DNA from: Streptomyces brasiliensis
Lineage (GTDB): Bacteria; Actinomycetota; Actinomycetes; Streptomycetales; Streptomycetaceae
Length of the DNA stretch: 64,000 bases
Assembly: GCF_014647875.1 (NCBI RefSeq)
Contig: NZ_BMQA01000006.1
Location: forward strand, 62,001 to 126,000
Reading direction: 5' to 3'
The stretch's first letter is position 1. Every line of letters starts with the position of its first letter. Shown here piece after piece: positions 33,989-42,160 of the stretch. The position numbers were made by a program, and so were the translations under genes. The notes under the pieces are model-generated. The model was not told where the DNA came from, searched no databases, and was given only the letters and a program-made list of their open reading frames with translations.

Positions 33989-34492
33989 ATGAGTCTCGTA
34001 CGACGTGCAGAGCCCGCGGACGCGCCGGAAGTGCTGCGTCTGCGCCAGGTGATGATCGATTCGCTGGGCGGCCCGGGGGACGTCTCTCCGGAAGACACAG
34101 CCGGAAGTGACCGTTCGGCGGACTGGCACGGAGAATCCCTGCCCGGTCTCCGAGTGCGCCTCGGCGAACCGGACGGCGACTTCGCCGCGTTCGTCGTGGA
34201 CCACCCCGAGCGACCGGGGGCGCTGGCCGCACTCGTGGCCGGGACGATCGAGTACCGGATCGGCCGGTCCGCCAACCCACGGGGCACGGTCGGCTTCGTG
34301 TTCAGTGTCGCCACCGATCCCGAAGCGCGCCGTCGCGGGTACGCGCGCGCGTGCATGGGCGAACTGCTGGAGTGGTTCCGCTCGCGCGGCGCCGCCCAGG
34401 TCCAGCTCACCGCGTCCGCGCAGGCCCGGCCGCTCTACGACTCCCTCGGCTTCCGGCCCAAGCCCGACCCCTTGCTGGAGCTGAAGCTGTGA
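33989..34492 (+). CDS. GNAT family N-acetyltransferase
   Basis: A 167-aa acetyltransferase. The N-terminal MSLVRRAEPADAPEVLRLRQVM opening is typical, and the acetyl-CoA loop is VATDPEARRRGYARACMGELLEWF (the R/Q-x-x-G-x-G/A region), followed by VQLTASAQARPLYDSLGFRP. Substrate unknown. It diverges from the MerR gene and is followed 18 bp later by the serine hydrolase, which has its own start signals. Confidence 0.88.
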   Translation: MSLVRRAEPADAPEVLRLRQVMIDSLGGPGDVSPEDTAGSDRSADWHGESLPGLRVRLGEPDGDFAAFVVDHPERPGALAALVAGTIEYRIGRSANPRGTVGFVFSVATDPEARRRGYARACMGELLEWFRSRGAAQVQLTASAQARPLYDSLGFRPKPDPLLELKL

Positions 34493-34497
34493 GCCCG

Positions 34498-34510
34498 TAG
34501 GCTCGACGGC
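34498..34510 (+). promoter_or_regulatory. Leaderless promoter of the serine hydrolase gene
   Basis: TAGGCT (34498-34503) lies 7 nt before the ATG at 34511, within the 18-bp spacer after the GNAT stop. Confidence 0.6.
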
Positions 34511-35332
34511 ATGTCGCTGCAGAGCCTCGCGCTGATCGAGAACTGGCCCGTGCCCACCGCCGCGGCGGGTGTCGTACGGGCCGACGGCACGGTCCTCGGG
34601 ACCCACGGCCCGGTCGACACCCGCTTCCCGCTGGCCTCGGTCACCAAGCCGCTCGCGGCGTACGCCGTGCTCGTCGCGTACGAGGAGGGGGCGGTCGAAC
34701 TCGACGAGCCGGCCGGGCCGCCCGGGGCGACGGTCCGTCATCTCCTCGCCCACACCTCGGGCCTGGCCTTCGACGAACACCGGGTGACGGCGCCCCCCGG
34801 CGAGCGGCGGCTGTACTCCAACGCCGGGTTCGAGCAGTTGGGGGATCACGTCACCAAGGCGACGGACATTCCCTTCGGGGAGTATCTGCGACAGGCGGTG
34901 CTGGAGCCGCTGGGGATGACGTCGACGTCGCTGACGGGGTCGCCCGCGAAGGACGGGGTGTCCACAGTGGCGGATCTGCTGCGCTTCGCGGCGGAGTTGC
35001 AGGCGCCGCGGTTGCTGGACCCGCGGACGGTGGCCGAGGCGATGACGGTGCAGTACCCGGGGACGAAGGGTGTGCTGCCGGGGTACGGGCATCAGAACCC
35101 GAACGACTGGGGGCTGGGATTCGAGATCCGGGACTCCAAGTCGCCGCACTGGACGGGGAGTTCGTCGTCCCCGCGGACCTTTGGGCACTTCGGGCAGTCC
35201 GGTACGTTTCTGTGGGTGGACCCGGCTGCGGGAGTGGCGTGCGCCGCGCTGGCGGACCGGGCGTTCGGGCCGTGGGCGGTCGAGGCGTGGCCGGTGTTCA
35301 CGGACGCGGTGCTGGCGGAGTTGCGGGGCTGA
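34511..35332 (+). CDS. Serine hydrolase (beta-lactamase/class C-like)
   Basis: A 273-aa protein of the beta-lactamase/EstB/DD-peptidase fold. The SxxK motif is ASVTKPLAAYA, the YxN motif is RLYSNAGFEQLG, and a late HFGQSGTFLW segment stands where class C enzymes have the KTG-type third motif (here GQSG). No signal peptide is seen, so a cytoplasmic esterase or peptidase is more likely than an antibiotic-resistance enzyme. Leaderless start predicted. Convergent with the pirin gene. Confidence 0.85.
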   Translation: MSLQSLALIENWPVPTAAAGVVRADGTVLGTHGPVDTRFPLASVTKPLAAYAVLVAYEEGAVELDEPAGPPGATVRHLLAHTSGLAFDEHRVTAPPGERRLYSNAGFEQLGDHVTKATDIPFGEYLRQAVLEPLGMTSTSLTGSPAKDGVSTVADLLRFAAELQAPRLLDPRTVAEAMTVQYPGTKGVLPGYGHQNPNDWGLGFEIRDSKSPHWTGSSSSPRTFGHFGQSGTFLWVDPAAGVACAALADRAFGPWAVEAWPVFTDAVLAELRG

Positions 35333-35453
35333 CGCCGGCTGTCGCCGGGCGGGGGTGGGTTTCAGTTGCCCGCAGCTACGGGGCAGCTTGGTCGAATGCG
35401 GCCGCCGGGCGGGCGCCGGGACTGCGGCGCTGCCGTCCGCGGCCATGCGGGGG

Positions 35454-36107
35454 TCACGACATCTCCCACAGCAGCAGTTCCGCCGTCGTCAGCCCCACCG
35501 CCTCCACATCCCTCACGTCCGTGATCCGGGCCGAGTCCCCGGGGCCGAGTTTCTCCCCCTTCAGCCGCACTTCGCCCCTCACCACGTGCGCGTACACGTA
35601 CCGAGCGTCGGGTACCGCCGTCCGCTCGTCCTCTGCCAGGCGGCGTACGTGGAGCATGGCGCCGGCCTCCGGGACCGCGTACGGCGTGGAGTCGGCGATG
35701 CCGTGGACGATCTCGTACGCGGGCTCGCCGCCGGGGTTCAGGGGGGCCAGCCACATCTGTACGAAGGTGAGCGGGACGTCGCCGTCGTTGCGTTCCACGT
35801 GGCGTACGCCGCCCGCGGCGCTCAGGCGCTGCACGTCACCGGGCCGTACCACCGTCTCGTGGCCCGTCGAGTCGCGGTGGGTCAACTCGCCCTCGACCAC
35901 CCACGTGACGATCTCGGTGTGGCTGTGCGGATGCTCGCCGAAACCGGCGCCGGGGGCGAGGCGCTCCTCGTTGCAGGCGATCACTGCGCCGAAGCGGAGG
36001 TTGTCGGGGTCGTAGTGCGGTCCGAAGGAGAAGGCGTGCCAGGACTCGATCCCGGCCTCCGGCTCCCCTCCCGGATACCGCTCCGCAGCGCGCCATACGT
36101 TAATCAC
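35454..36107 (-). CDS. Pirin family protein
   Basis: About 217 aa, a bicupin pirin. The metal-binding first cupin shows EHPHSHTEIVTWVVEGELTHRDSTG (His-Pro-His plus later Glu/His), and LFVQ-like FVQMWLAPLNPGGEPAYE marks the inter-domain region. Relatives include quercetin dioxygenases (YhaK/YhhW). GTG at 36107 is 7 nt after TACCGT and is my choice. ATG at 36113 would place only 1 nt after that box and suits a different promoter. It diverges from fasR. Confidence 0.85.
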   Translation of the reverse strand: MINVWRAAERYPGGEPEAGIESWHAFSFGPHYDPDNLRFGAVIACNEERLAPGAGFGEHPHSHTEIVTWVVEGELTHRDSTGHETVVRPGDVQRLSAAGGVRHVERNDGDVPLTFVQMWLAPLNPGGEPAYEIVHGIADSTPYAVPEAGAMLHVRRLAEDERTAVPDARYVYAHVVRGEVRLKGEKLGPGDSARITDVRDVEAVGLTTAELLLWEMS

Positions 36108-36120
36108 GCCCATAACGGTA
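36108..36120 (-). promoter_or_regulatory. Leaderless promoter of the pirin gene
   Basis: TACCGT (36120-36115) with a 7-nt spacer to GTG at 36107 on the minus strand. The in-frame ATG lies inside the spacer, so the start remains open. Confidence 0.45.
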
Positions 36121-36289
36121 GCCCGGCCGGACAATGTGACCGAACGAACAGCACAACGCCAAGGGCCCGACAGCGCCCCGCTGCCTCCTCCTCGGCCGAC
36201 GGCGAGGGCCCACCGACCCTCGCTGGTCCGACACCGGCTGAGAGCGCCCCGTGGGCGACCGAGCAATCCAGATAAGGCAGTCTTGTCCC

Positions 36290-37495
36290 GTGCCCGAACC
36301 CGAATCCCGTCAGTCCGATCCCGCAGCGCGTGACGTTCATACCCACTCCGCGACGCTGAGGCGACTGGAGAAGTCGTCCGGTTCTCTCGCCGCGCAGGCC
36401 ATCGCCCGGATGGACGAGACGCTGCCGTGGTACCGGGCCATGCCCCCGGAGAACCGTTCCTGGATCGGGCTCGTGGCCCAGGCGGGCATCGCCGCCTTCA
36501 CCGAGTGGTTCCGGCACCCGGACGCCCCGCAGGCCATCTCGACGGACGTGTTCGGGACCGCGCCGCGGGAGCTGACGCGGGCCATCACGCTGCGCCAGAC
36601 CGTGGAGATGGTGCGCACCACCATCGAGGTCATGGAGTCGGCCATCGACGAGGTGGCCGCACCCGGCGACGAGGCCGTGCTGCGCGAGGCACTGCTCGTG
36701 TACGCCCGTGAGATCGCCTTCGCGACCGCCCAGGTGTACGCGCAGGCCGCCGAGGCACGCGGTGCCTGGGACGCGCGGCTGGAGTCCCTGGTCGTCAACG
36801 CCGTGTTGAGCGGAGAGGCCGACGAGGGTGCCGTCAGCCGGGCCGCCGCGCTCGGCTGGAACGCGCCGGAGCATGTGTGCGTGGTGCTGGGCACCGCTCC
36901 CGACGGTGACTCCGAGCTGACCGTCGAGGCGATCCGCCGGGCCGCCCGGCACGCCAAGCTCCAGGTCCTCACCGGGGTGCTCGGCGACCGGCTCGTGGTG
37001 ATCGCGGGCGGCCGGGACAACCCGCTCGCCGTCGCCAAGTCGCTGATCGGCCCGTTCGCCGCCGGACCCGTGGTCGCGGGGCCCGTCGTACCCGATCTGC
37101 AGGCAGCGACCCGGTCCGCGCAGGCCGCCGCGGCGGGGCTCAAGGCGTGTTCCGCCTGGCAGGACGCACCGCGGCCCGTTCTGGCGGACGATCTGCTGCC
37201 GGAGCGCGCGATCGCCGGTGATCCCAGCGCGCGCGAGCAGTTGGTGGAGGAGATCTACAGACCGCTGGAGGAGGCGGGTTCCGCGCTCCTGGAGACGCTC
37301 TCCGTCTACCTGGAACAGGCGAGCAGCCTGGAGGGCGCCGCCCGCATGCTCTTCGTTCACCCGAACACCGTGCGCTACCGGCTTCGACGTGTGACTGACG
37401 TCACCGGGTGGTCGCCATCCGATGTACGATCCGCGTTCACGCTGCGGATCGCCCTGATCCTGGGGCGTCTGGTGGATGGAGATCTCCAGCCCTAA
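36290..37495 (+). CDS. fasR: FasR, PucR/CdaR-type activator of fatty acid synthesis
   Basis: A 401-aa regulator directly before fabD. The N-terminus (RRLEKSSGSLAAQAIARMDETLPWYRAMPPENRSWIGL) and a GGDEF-like middle precede the C-terminal PucR helix-turn-helix LSVYLEQASSLEGAARMLFVHPNTVRYRLRRVTDVTGWSPSDVRSAFTLRIALILG. In S. coelicolor FasR activates the fabD-fabH-acpP-fabF operon; position and sequence agree. GTG at 36290 is my start (family N-terminus PEPESRQ); an upstream GTG at 36251 is unlikely. Confidence 0.92.
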   Translation: MPEPESRQSDPAARDVHTHSATLRRLEKSSGSLAAQAIARMDETLPWYRAMPPENRSWIGLVAQAGIAAFTEWFRHPDAPQAISTDVFGTAPRELTRAITLRQTVEMVRTTIEVMESAIDEVAAPGDEAVLREALLVYAREIAFATAQVYAQAAEARGAWDARLESLVVNAVLSGEADEGAVSRAAALGWNAPEHVCVVLGTAPDGDSELTVEAIRRAARHAKLQVLTGVLGDRLVVIAGGRDNPLAVAKSLIGPFAAGPVVAGPVVPDLQAATRSAQAAAAGLKACSAWQDAPRPVLADDLLPERAIAGDPSAREQLVEEIYRPLEEAGSALLETLSVYLEQASSLEGAARMLFVHPNTVRYRLRRVTDVTGWSPSDVRSAFTLRIALILGRLVDGDLQP

Positions 37496-37498
37496 CTA

Positions 37499-37517
37499 TT
37501 TGTCGGGGGCCTACAAA
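37499..37517 (+). promoter_or_regulatory. Candidate FasR operator before fabD
   Basis: TTTGTCGGGGGCCTACAAA: TTTGT and ACAAA arms around a 9-bp core, in the 89-bp fasR-fabD spacer. FasR is known to bind this spacer in S. coelicolor. I do not remember the exact site, so the assignment is inference. Confidence 0.5.
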
Positions 37518-37584
37518 ACCCCTTCGTGTTCTTCGTCCCTGTCCCCACGGGCGGCCGTGGCCGTCCCCAAGAGAGAGTGTGAGA

Positions 37585-38505
37585 GTGCTCGTACTCGTCG
37601 CTCCCGGCCAGGGCGCCCAGACGCCCGGCTTCCTGACTCCCTGGCTCGACCTCCCCGGTGCCGCCGACCGTGTCGCCGGCTGGTCGGACGCCATCGGTCT
37701 CGACCTGGTCCGCTACGGCACCCAGGCCGACGCGGACGCCATCCGTGACACCGCGGTGGCCCAGCCGCTGCTGGTCGCGGCCGGGATCCTGTCCGCCGCG
37801 ACACTCGGTGACATTGCCGACCTCGGTCCGGGCGCCGTCGCCGGTCACAGCGTCGGTGAGATCACCGCCGCCGCCTTCGCCGGTGTCCTCGACGAGACCA
37901 CCGCGCTCGGCCTCGTCCGAAAGCGCGGCCTCGCGATGGCCGACGCCGCCGCGATCACGAAGACCGGCATGTCGGCGCTGCTCGGCGGCGACCCCGAGGT
38001 GTCCGTCAAGCACCTGGAGAAGCTCGGTCTGACCCCCGCGAACATCAACGGCGCGGGCCAGATCGTCGCCGCGGGCACGCTGGAGCAGCTCGCCACGCTG
38101 GCCGAGGACAAGCCCGAGGGCGTCCGCAAGGTCGTCCCGCTCAAGGTCGCCGGCGCCTTCCACACGCACCACATGGCCCCGGCGGTCGAGACGCTGGCCA
38201 AGGCCGCGGCGGACCTCACGCCCGCGGACCCGACGGTCACCTACGTCTCCAACAAGGACGGCCGGACCGTGGCCACCGGCGCCGAGGTGCTCGAGCGCCT
38301 CGTCGGCCAGGTCGCCAACCCCGTCCGCTGGGACCTGTGCATGCAGACCTTCCAGGACCTCGGTGTCACCGCGCTGATCGAGGTGTGCCCCGGCGGCACC
38401 CTGACCGGCCTGGCCAAGCGCGCCCTGCCCGGCGTCAAGACGCTCGCCCTGAAGACCCCCGACGACCTCGACGCGGCCCGCGAGCTCATCGCCGAGCACG
38501 CCTGA
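37585..38505 (+). CDS. fabD: Malonyl-CoA:ACP transacylase FabD
   Basis: About 306 aa. Moves malonyl from CoA to ACP for type II fatty acid synthesis. Landmarks: VAPGQGAQTPGFL (oxyanion loop), catalytic Ser in AGHSVGEITAA (about residue 89), and catalytic His in VAGAFHTHHMAPA. GTG at 37585 follows a GAGAG site; GTG two codons earlier (37579) is equally in frame. First gene of the fab operon, 23 bp before fabH. Confidence 0.95.
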   Translation: MLVLVAPGQGAQTPGFLTPWLDLPGAADRVAGWSDAIGLDLVRYGTQADADAIRDTAVAQPLLVAAGILSAATLGDIADLGPGAVAGHSVGEITAAAFAGVLDETTALGLVRKRGLAMADAAAITKTGMSALLGGDPEVSVKHLEKLGLTPANINGAGQIVAAGTLEQLATLAEDKPEGVRKVVPLKVAGAFHTHHMAPAVETLAKAAADLTPADPTVTYVSNKDGRTVATGAEVLERLVGQVANPVRWDLCMQTFQDLGVTALIEVCPGGTLTGLAKRALPGVKTLALKTPDDLDAARELIAEHA

Positions 38506-38528
38506 CGCCCTAAGGAGCCCGAACGAAC

Positions 38529-39560
38529 ATGTCGAAGATCAAGCCCAGCAAGGGCGCCCCGTACGCGCGCATCCTCGGCGTCGGCGGCTACCGCCCGACC
38601 CGGGTGGTGCCCAACGAGGTGATCCTCGAGAAGATCGACTCGTCCGACGAGTGGATCCGTTCGCGCTCCGGCATCGAGACCCGGCACTGGGCGGGCCCCG
38701 AGGAGACCGTCGCGGCCATGTCGATCGAGGCCGCCGGCAAGGCGATCGCGGACGCGGGCATCTCCGCCGAGCAGATCGGCGCCGTGGTCGTCTCGACCGT
38801 CTCGCACTTCAGCCAGACCCCGGCCGTGGCGACCGAGATCGCCGACAAGCTGGGCACGGACAAGGCCGCCGCTTTCGACATCTCCGCGGGCTGCGCGGGC
38901 TTCGGCTACGGCCTCACGCTCGCCAAGGGCATGATCGTCGAGGGCTCGGCCGAGTACGTCCTCGTCCTCGGTGTCGAGCGGCTGTCCGACCTGACCGACC
39001 TCGAGGACCGCGCCACCGCCTTCCTCTTCGGTGACGGCGCCGGCGCGGTCGTGGTCGGCCCCTCGCAGGAGCCCGCGATCGGCCCCACGGTCTGGGGTTC
39101 CGAGGGCGACAAGTCCGAGACCATCAAGCAGACGATCCCGTGGGACCGTTTCCGGACCGGCGACGTCTCCGACCTCCCGCTGGACAGCGAGGGCAACGTC
39201 AAGTTCCCCGCGATCACGCAGGAGGGCCAGGCGGTGTTCCGCTGGGCCGTGTTCGAGATGGCGAAGGTCGCGCAGCAGGCGCTGGACGCGGCCGGGATCA
39301 CCCCGGACGATCTGGACGTCTTCATCCCGCACCAGGCCAACGCGCGGATCATCGACTCGATGGTGAAGACCCTCAAGCTGCCGGAACACGTCACGGTCGC
39401 CCGTGACATCCGCACCACCGGCAACACCTCGGCCGCCTCGATCCCGCTCGCGATGGAGCGGCTCCTGGCGACCGGCGAGGCGAAGAGCGGCGACACCGCG
39501 CTTCTCATCGGCTTCGGGGCGGGTCTCGTCTTCGCCGCTACGGTCGTTACCCTCCCCTAG
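38529..39560 (+). CDS. fabH: 3-oxoacyl-ACP synthase III FabH
   Basis: A 343-aa KAS III that starts fatty acids by condensing an acyl-CoA primer with malonyl-ACP. The catalytic triad is Cys122 (DISAGCAGFGYG), His268 (IPHQANARI) and Asn299 (TTGNTSAAS). Streptomyces FabH accepts branched primers such as isobutyryl-CoA. ATG with AAGGAG upstream. Confidence 0.97.
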   Translation: MSKIKPSKGAPYARILGVGGYRPTRVVPNEVILEKIDSSDEWIRSRSGIETRHWAGPEETVAAMSIEAAGKAIADAGISAEQIGAVVVSTVSHFSQTPAVATEIADKLGTDKAAAFDISAGCAGFGYGLTLAKGMIVEGSAEYVLVLGVERLSDLTDLEDRATAFLFGDGAGAVVVGPSQEPAIGPTVWGSEGDKSETIKQTIPWDRFRTGDVSDLPLDSEGNVKFPAITQEGQAVFRWAVFEMAKVAQQALDAAGITPDDLDVFIPHQANARIIDSMVKTLKLPEHVTVARDIRTTGNTSAASIPLAMERLLATGEAKSGDTALLIGFGAGLVFAATVVTLP

Positions 39561-39641
39561 GCACTCCGTGCCGGATCATGCTTCCGGTACGGGTCCAGCA
39601 ACACCGCCACACCCTCTGGATATCTACGAAGGAGCGCCAAC

Positions 39642-39890
39642 ATGGCCGCCACTCAGGAAGAGATCGTCGCCGGTCTCGCCGACATCGTGAACGAGATCGC
39701 CGGCATCCCGGTTGAGGACGTCCAGCTGGACAAGTCCTTCACCGACGACCTGGACGTCGACTCGCTGTCCATGGTCGAGGTCGTCGTCGCCGCCGAAGAG
39801 CGTTTCGACGTCAAGATCCCGGACGACGACGTCAAGAACCTCAAGACCGTCGGCGACGCGACCGACTACATCCTCAAGCACCAGGCCTGA
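39642..39890 (+). CDS. acpP: Acyl carrier protein AcpP
   Basis: An 82-aa acidic ACP. The phosphopantetheine is attached at Ser41 in DLDVDSLSMVEVV. The length and charge are typical. It lies 81 bp after fabH, with AAGGAG before the ATG, and is the carrier for all steps of this operon. Confidence 0.97.
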   Translation: MAATQEEIVAGLADIVNEIAGIPVEDVQLDKSFTDDLDVDSLSMVEVVVAAEERFDVKIPDDDVKNLKTVGDATDYILKHQA

Positions 39891-39975
39891 GTCAGCCCTC
39901 GGGTCTGACGCTGCAAGCCCCGCCACCCGGCGGTGGCGCCGCTGATCCTCGTACTTCGTTGGAGAAAGAATTCCC

Positions 39976-41247
39976 GTGAGCCCGACCAATCGCACCGTGG
40001 TCGTCACCGGTATCGGCGCAACCACACCGCTGGGTGGCGACGCAGCCTCTACCTGGGAGGGCCTGGTCGCCGGCAAGTCCGGCGTCAAGCCCCTGGAGCA
40101 GGAGTGGGCCGCCGAGCAGGCGGTCCGTATCGCGGCGCCGGTCGCCGTGGAACCCACCGAGGTCATTCCGCGGCCGCAGGCCCGCCGCCTCGACCGCTCG
40201 GCGCAGTTCGCGCTGATCGCGGCTCAGGAGGCCTGGAAGGACGCCGGTTTCACCGCCCGCGCGGGTGAGGACGATGCCGTCGACCCCGACCGGCTCGGCA
40301 CGGTCATCGCCTCCGGCATCGGCGGTGTGACGACCCTCCTCGACCAGTACGACGTGCTGAAGGAGAAGGGCGTCCGCCGTGTCTCCCCGCACACCGTCCC
40401 CATGCTGATGCCGAACGGCCCCTCGGCCAACGTCGGCCTGCTCGTCGGCGCGCGCGCCGGCGTGCACACCCCGGTCTCCGCCTGCGCGTCGGGCGCCGAG
40501 GCCATCGGCTACGCCATCGAGATGATCCGCACGGGCCGCGCCGACGTCGTCGTCGCGGGCGGCACGGAGGCGGCGATCCACCCGCTGCCGATCGCCGCGT
40601 TCGGCAACATGATGGCGATGTCCAAGAACAACGAGAACCCGCAGAGCGCGTCGCGTCCCTACGACGTCGACCGGGACGGCTTCGTCCTCGGCGAGGGCGC
40701 GGGTGTCGTGGTCCTGGAGTCCGCCGAGCACGCCGCGAAGCGCGGTGCCCGCGTGTACGCGGAGGCGGTCGGCCAGGGCATCTCCGCCGACGGCCACGAC
40801 ATCGTGCAGCCGGAGCCGGAGGGGCGCGGCATCTCGCACGCGCTGCAGAACCTGCTCGACAACACCGACCTGGACCCGGCGGAGATCGTGCACGTCAACG
40901 CGCACGCCACGTCGACGCCCGCCGGTGACGTGGCCGAGCTGAAGGCGCTGCGCAAGGTGTTCGGCGACGACGCGGACCACATCGCGGTCTCCGCGACGAA
41001 GTCGATGACCGGTCACCTTCTCGGTGGCGCCGGTGGTGTGGAGTCGGTCGCGACGGTGCTCGCGCTCTACAACCGGGTGGCTCCGCCGACCATCAACGTG
41101 GAGAACCTCGACCCGGAGGCGGCGGCCAACGCGGACGTCGTCCTCGGTGAGGCCCGCAAGCTGCCCGTGGAGGGCCGTATCGCCGCGCTGAACGACTCGT
41201 TCGGCTTCGGCGGCCACAACGTCGTCCTGGCCTTCCGGACGGTCTGA
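39976..41247 (+). CDS. fabF: 3-oxoacyl-ACP synthase II FabF
   Basis: A 423-aa elongating ketosynthase. The active site Cys170 lies in TPVSACASGAEAI; His310 in VNAHATSTPAGD; Lys342 and His347 in SATKSMTGHLLGGAGG. GTG start behind GGAG. It is the last gene of fabD-fabH-acpP-fabF and is followed 23 bp later by a strong terminator. Confidence 0.96.
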   Translation: MSPTNRTVVVTGIGATTPLGGDAASTWEGLVAGKSGVKPLEQEWAAEQAVRIAAPVAVEPTEVIPRPQARRLDRSAQFALIAAQEAWKDAGFTARAGEDDAVDPDRLGTVIASGIGGVTTLLDQYDVLKEKGVRRVSPHTVPMLMPNGPSANVGLLVGARAGVHTPVSACASGAEAIGYAIEMIRTGRADVVVAGGTEAAIHPLPIAAFGNMMAMSKNNENPQSASRPYDVDRDGFVLGEGAGVVVLESAEHAAKRGARVYAEAVGQGISADGHDIVQPEPEGRGISHALQNLLDNTDLDPAEIVHVNAHATSTPAGDVAELKALRKVFGDDADHIAVSATKSMTGHLLGGAGGVESVATVLALYNRVAPPTINVENLDPEAAANADVVLGEARKLPVEGRIAALNDSFGFGGHNVVLAFRTV

Positions 41248-41270
41248 GTCCGGCCGTAGATTGCCGTGAA

Positions 41271-41314
41271 CGGCGATTGGCCCGCACCCCGGGTGGGGTG
41301 CGGGCCAATCGCCG
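41271..41314 (+). terminator. fab operon terminator (20-bp perfect stem)
   Basis: CGGCGATTGGCCCGCACCCC pairs without mismatch with GGGGTGCGGGCCAATCGCCG across a GGGT loop. It starts 24 bp after the fabF stop. Confidence 0.92.
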
Positions 41315-41354
41315 TCTCTCGGTGTCTGTTGTGTGCCGGGTGCGGGTCCGCGGG

Positions 41355-41419
41355 GGCCGTTCGCGCCTACCCGGCGAAGCCGCATGTCAGCGCAGCCCCG
41401 CGCCCCTTTCGGGGCGCTG
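41355..41419. repeat. Intergenic repeat with hairpin (family A, copy 2)
   Basis: CCGGCGAAGCCGCATGTCAG, then CGCAGCCCCGCGCCCCTTTCGGGGCGC. It matches the element at 20791-20863. GCGCCCC TTTC GGGGCGC is a perfect hairpin facing the 3' end of the DUF3145 gene and can end its transcript. Confidence 0.7.
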
Positions 41420-41433
41420 CTCCTGAGGCCGGG

Positions 41434-41928
41434 TCACACCACCTGGTGCAGCCAGCGGACCGGGGCTCCCTCTCCCGCGTATCGGAACGGCTCCAGCTCG
41501 TCGTCCCAGGGCTTGCCCAGGAGCTTGGTGAGTTCCGCCTCCAGGTCCGTCTCGCCGCGCTGGCTGCGCAGCAGCGCCGCGCGCAGACGGTCCTCGGGGA
41601 TGAGGATGTCGCCGTGGATGCCGGTGACGGCGTGGAAGATGCCGAGTTCGGGCGTGCAGCTGTAGCGCTCGCCCTCCGCCGTGGGGCTGGGCTCGGCAGT
41701 GACCTCGAAGCGGAGCAGGTGCCAGCCCCGCAGCGCCGAGGCCAGTTTGGAGGCCGTGCCCGCCTCGCCCTGCCAGGAGAACTCCGAGCGCCAGGTGCCG
41801 GGGGCCGCGGGCTGCCGGATCCAGTCGAGGCTGACGCGGGTGCCGAGCACCCCGGCGACGGCCCACTCGACGTGCGGGCACAGCGCGCGCGGCGCGGAGT
41901 GCACGTACAGAACTCCACGTGTCGTCAC
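41434..41928 (-). CDS. DUF3145 family protein
   Basis: A 164-aa actinobacterial protein: TTRGVLYVHSAPRALCPHVEWAVAGVLG at the N-terminus, then RVSLDWIRQPAAPGTWRSEFSWQGEAGTASKLASALRGWHLLRFEV. It usually sits beside the fab operon. GTG at 41928 follows GGAGGT. Function unknown. Converges on fabF. Confidence 0.88.
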   Translation of the reverse strand: MTTRGVLYVHSAPRALCPHVEWAVAGVLGTRVSLDWIRQPAAPGTWRSEFSWQGEAGTASKLASALRGWHLLRFEVTAEPSPTAEGERYSCTPELGIFHAVTGIHGDILIPEDRLRAALLRSQRGETDLEAELTKLLGKPWDDELEPFRYAGEGAPVRWLHQVV

Positions 41929-42160
41929 CGGGACCTCCGGGCAGAGCGGGTCATTGTGCGGTCGGGCAGGGCGGCCGTGGCACGACGGCCGCGTTGAGGC
42001 CGAGGCTACCGTGCGGCGGCGCGAGGAGTGTGACGTACCGTCCGTCCCGCTGCCAGGATCCCCCGCCATTCACCCAGGGGGACGCTTGTACGGGTGTGAG
42101 CCGTTGCATGCCGAACCCCGGGAACCCTCGCGCGTTGTTCTTGATTTGAAGGGGCACAGC

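Noticed and set aside
35367..35385. Hairpin TGCCC/GGGCA between the serine hydrolase and pirin genes
   Set aside because: A 5-bp stem is too weak to call a terminator, although the site is suitable.
39892..41385. 497-codon minus-strand frame opposite fabF
   Set aside because: It is the mirror of fabF codons, with no start site or recognisable domain.
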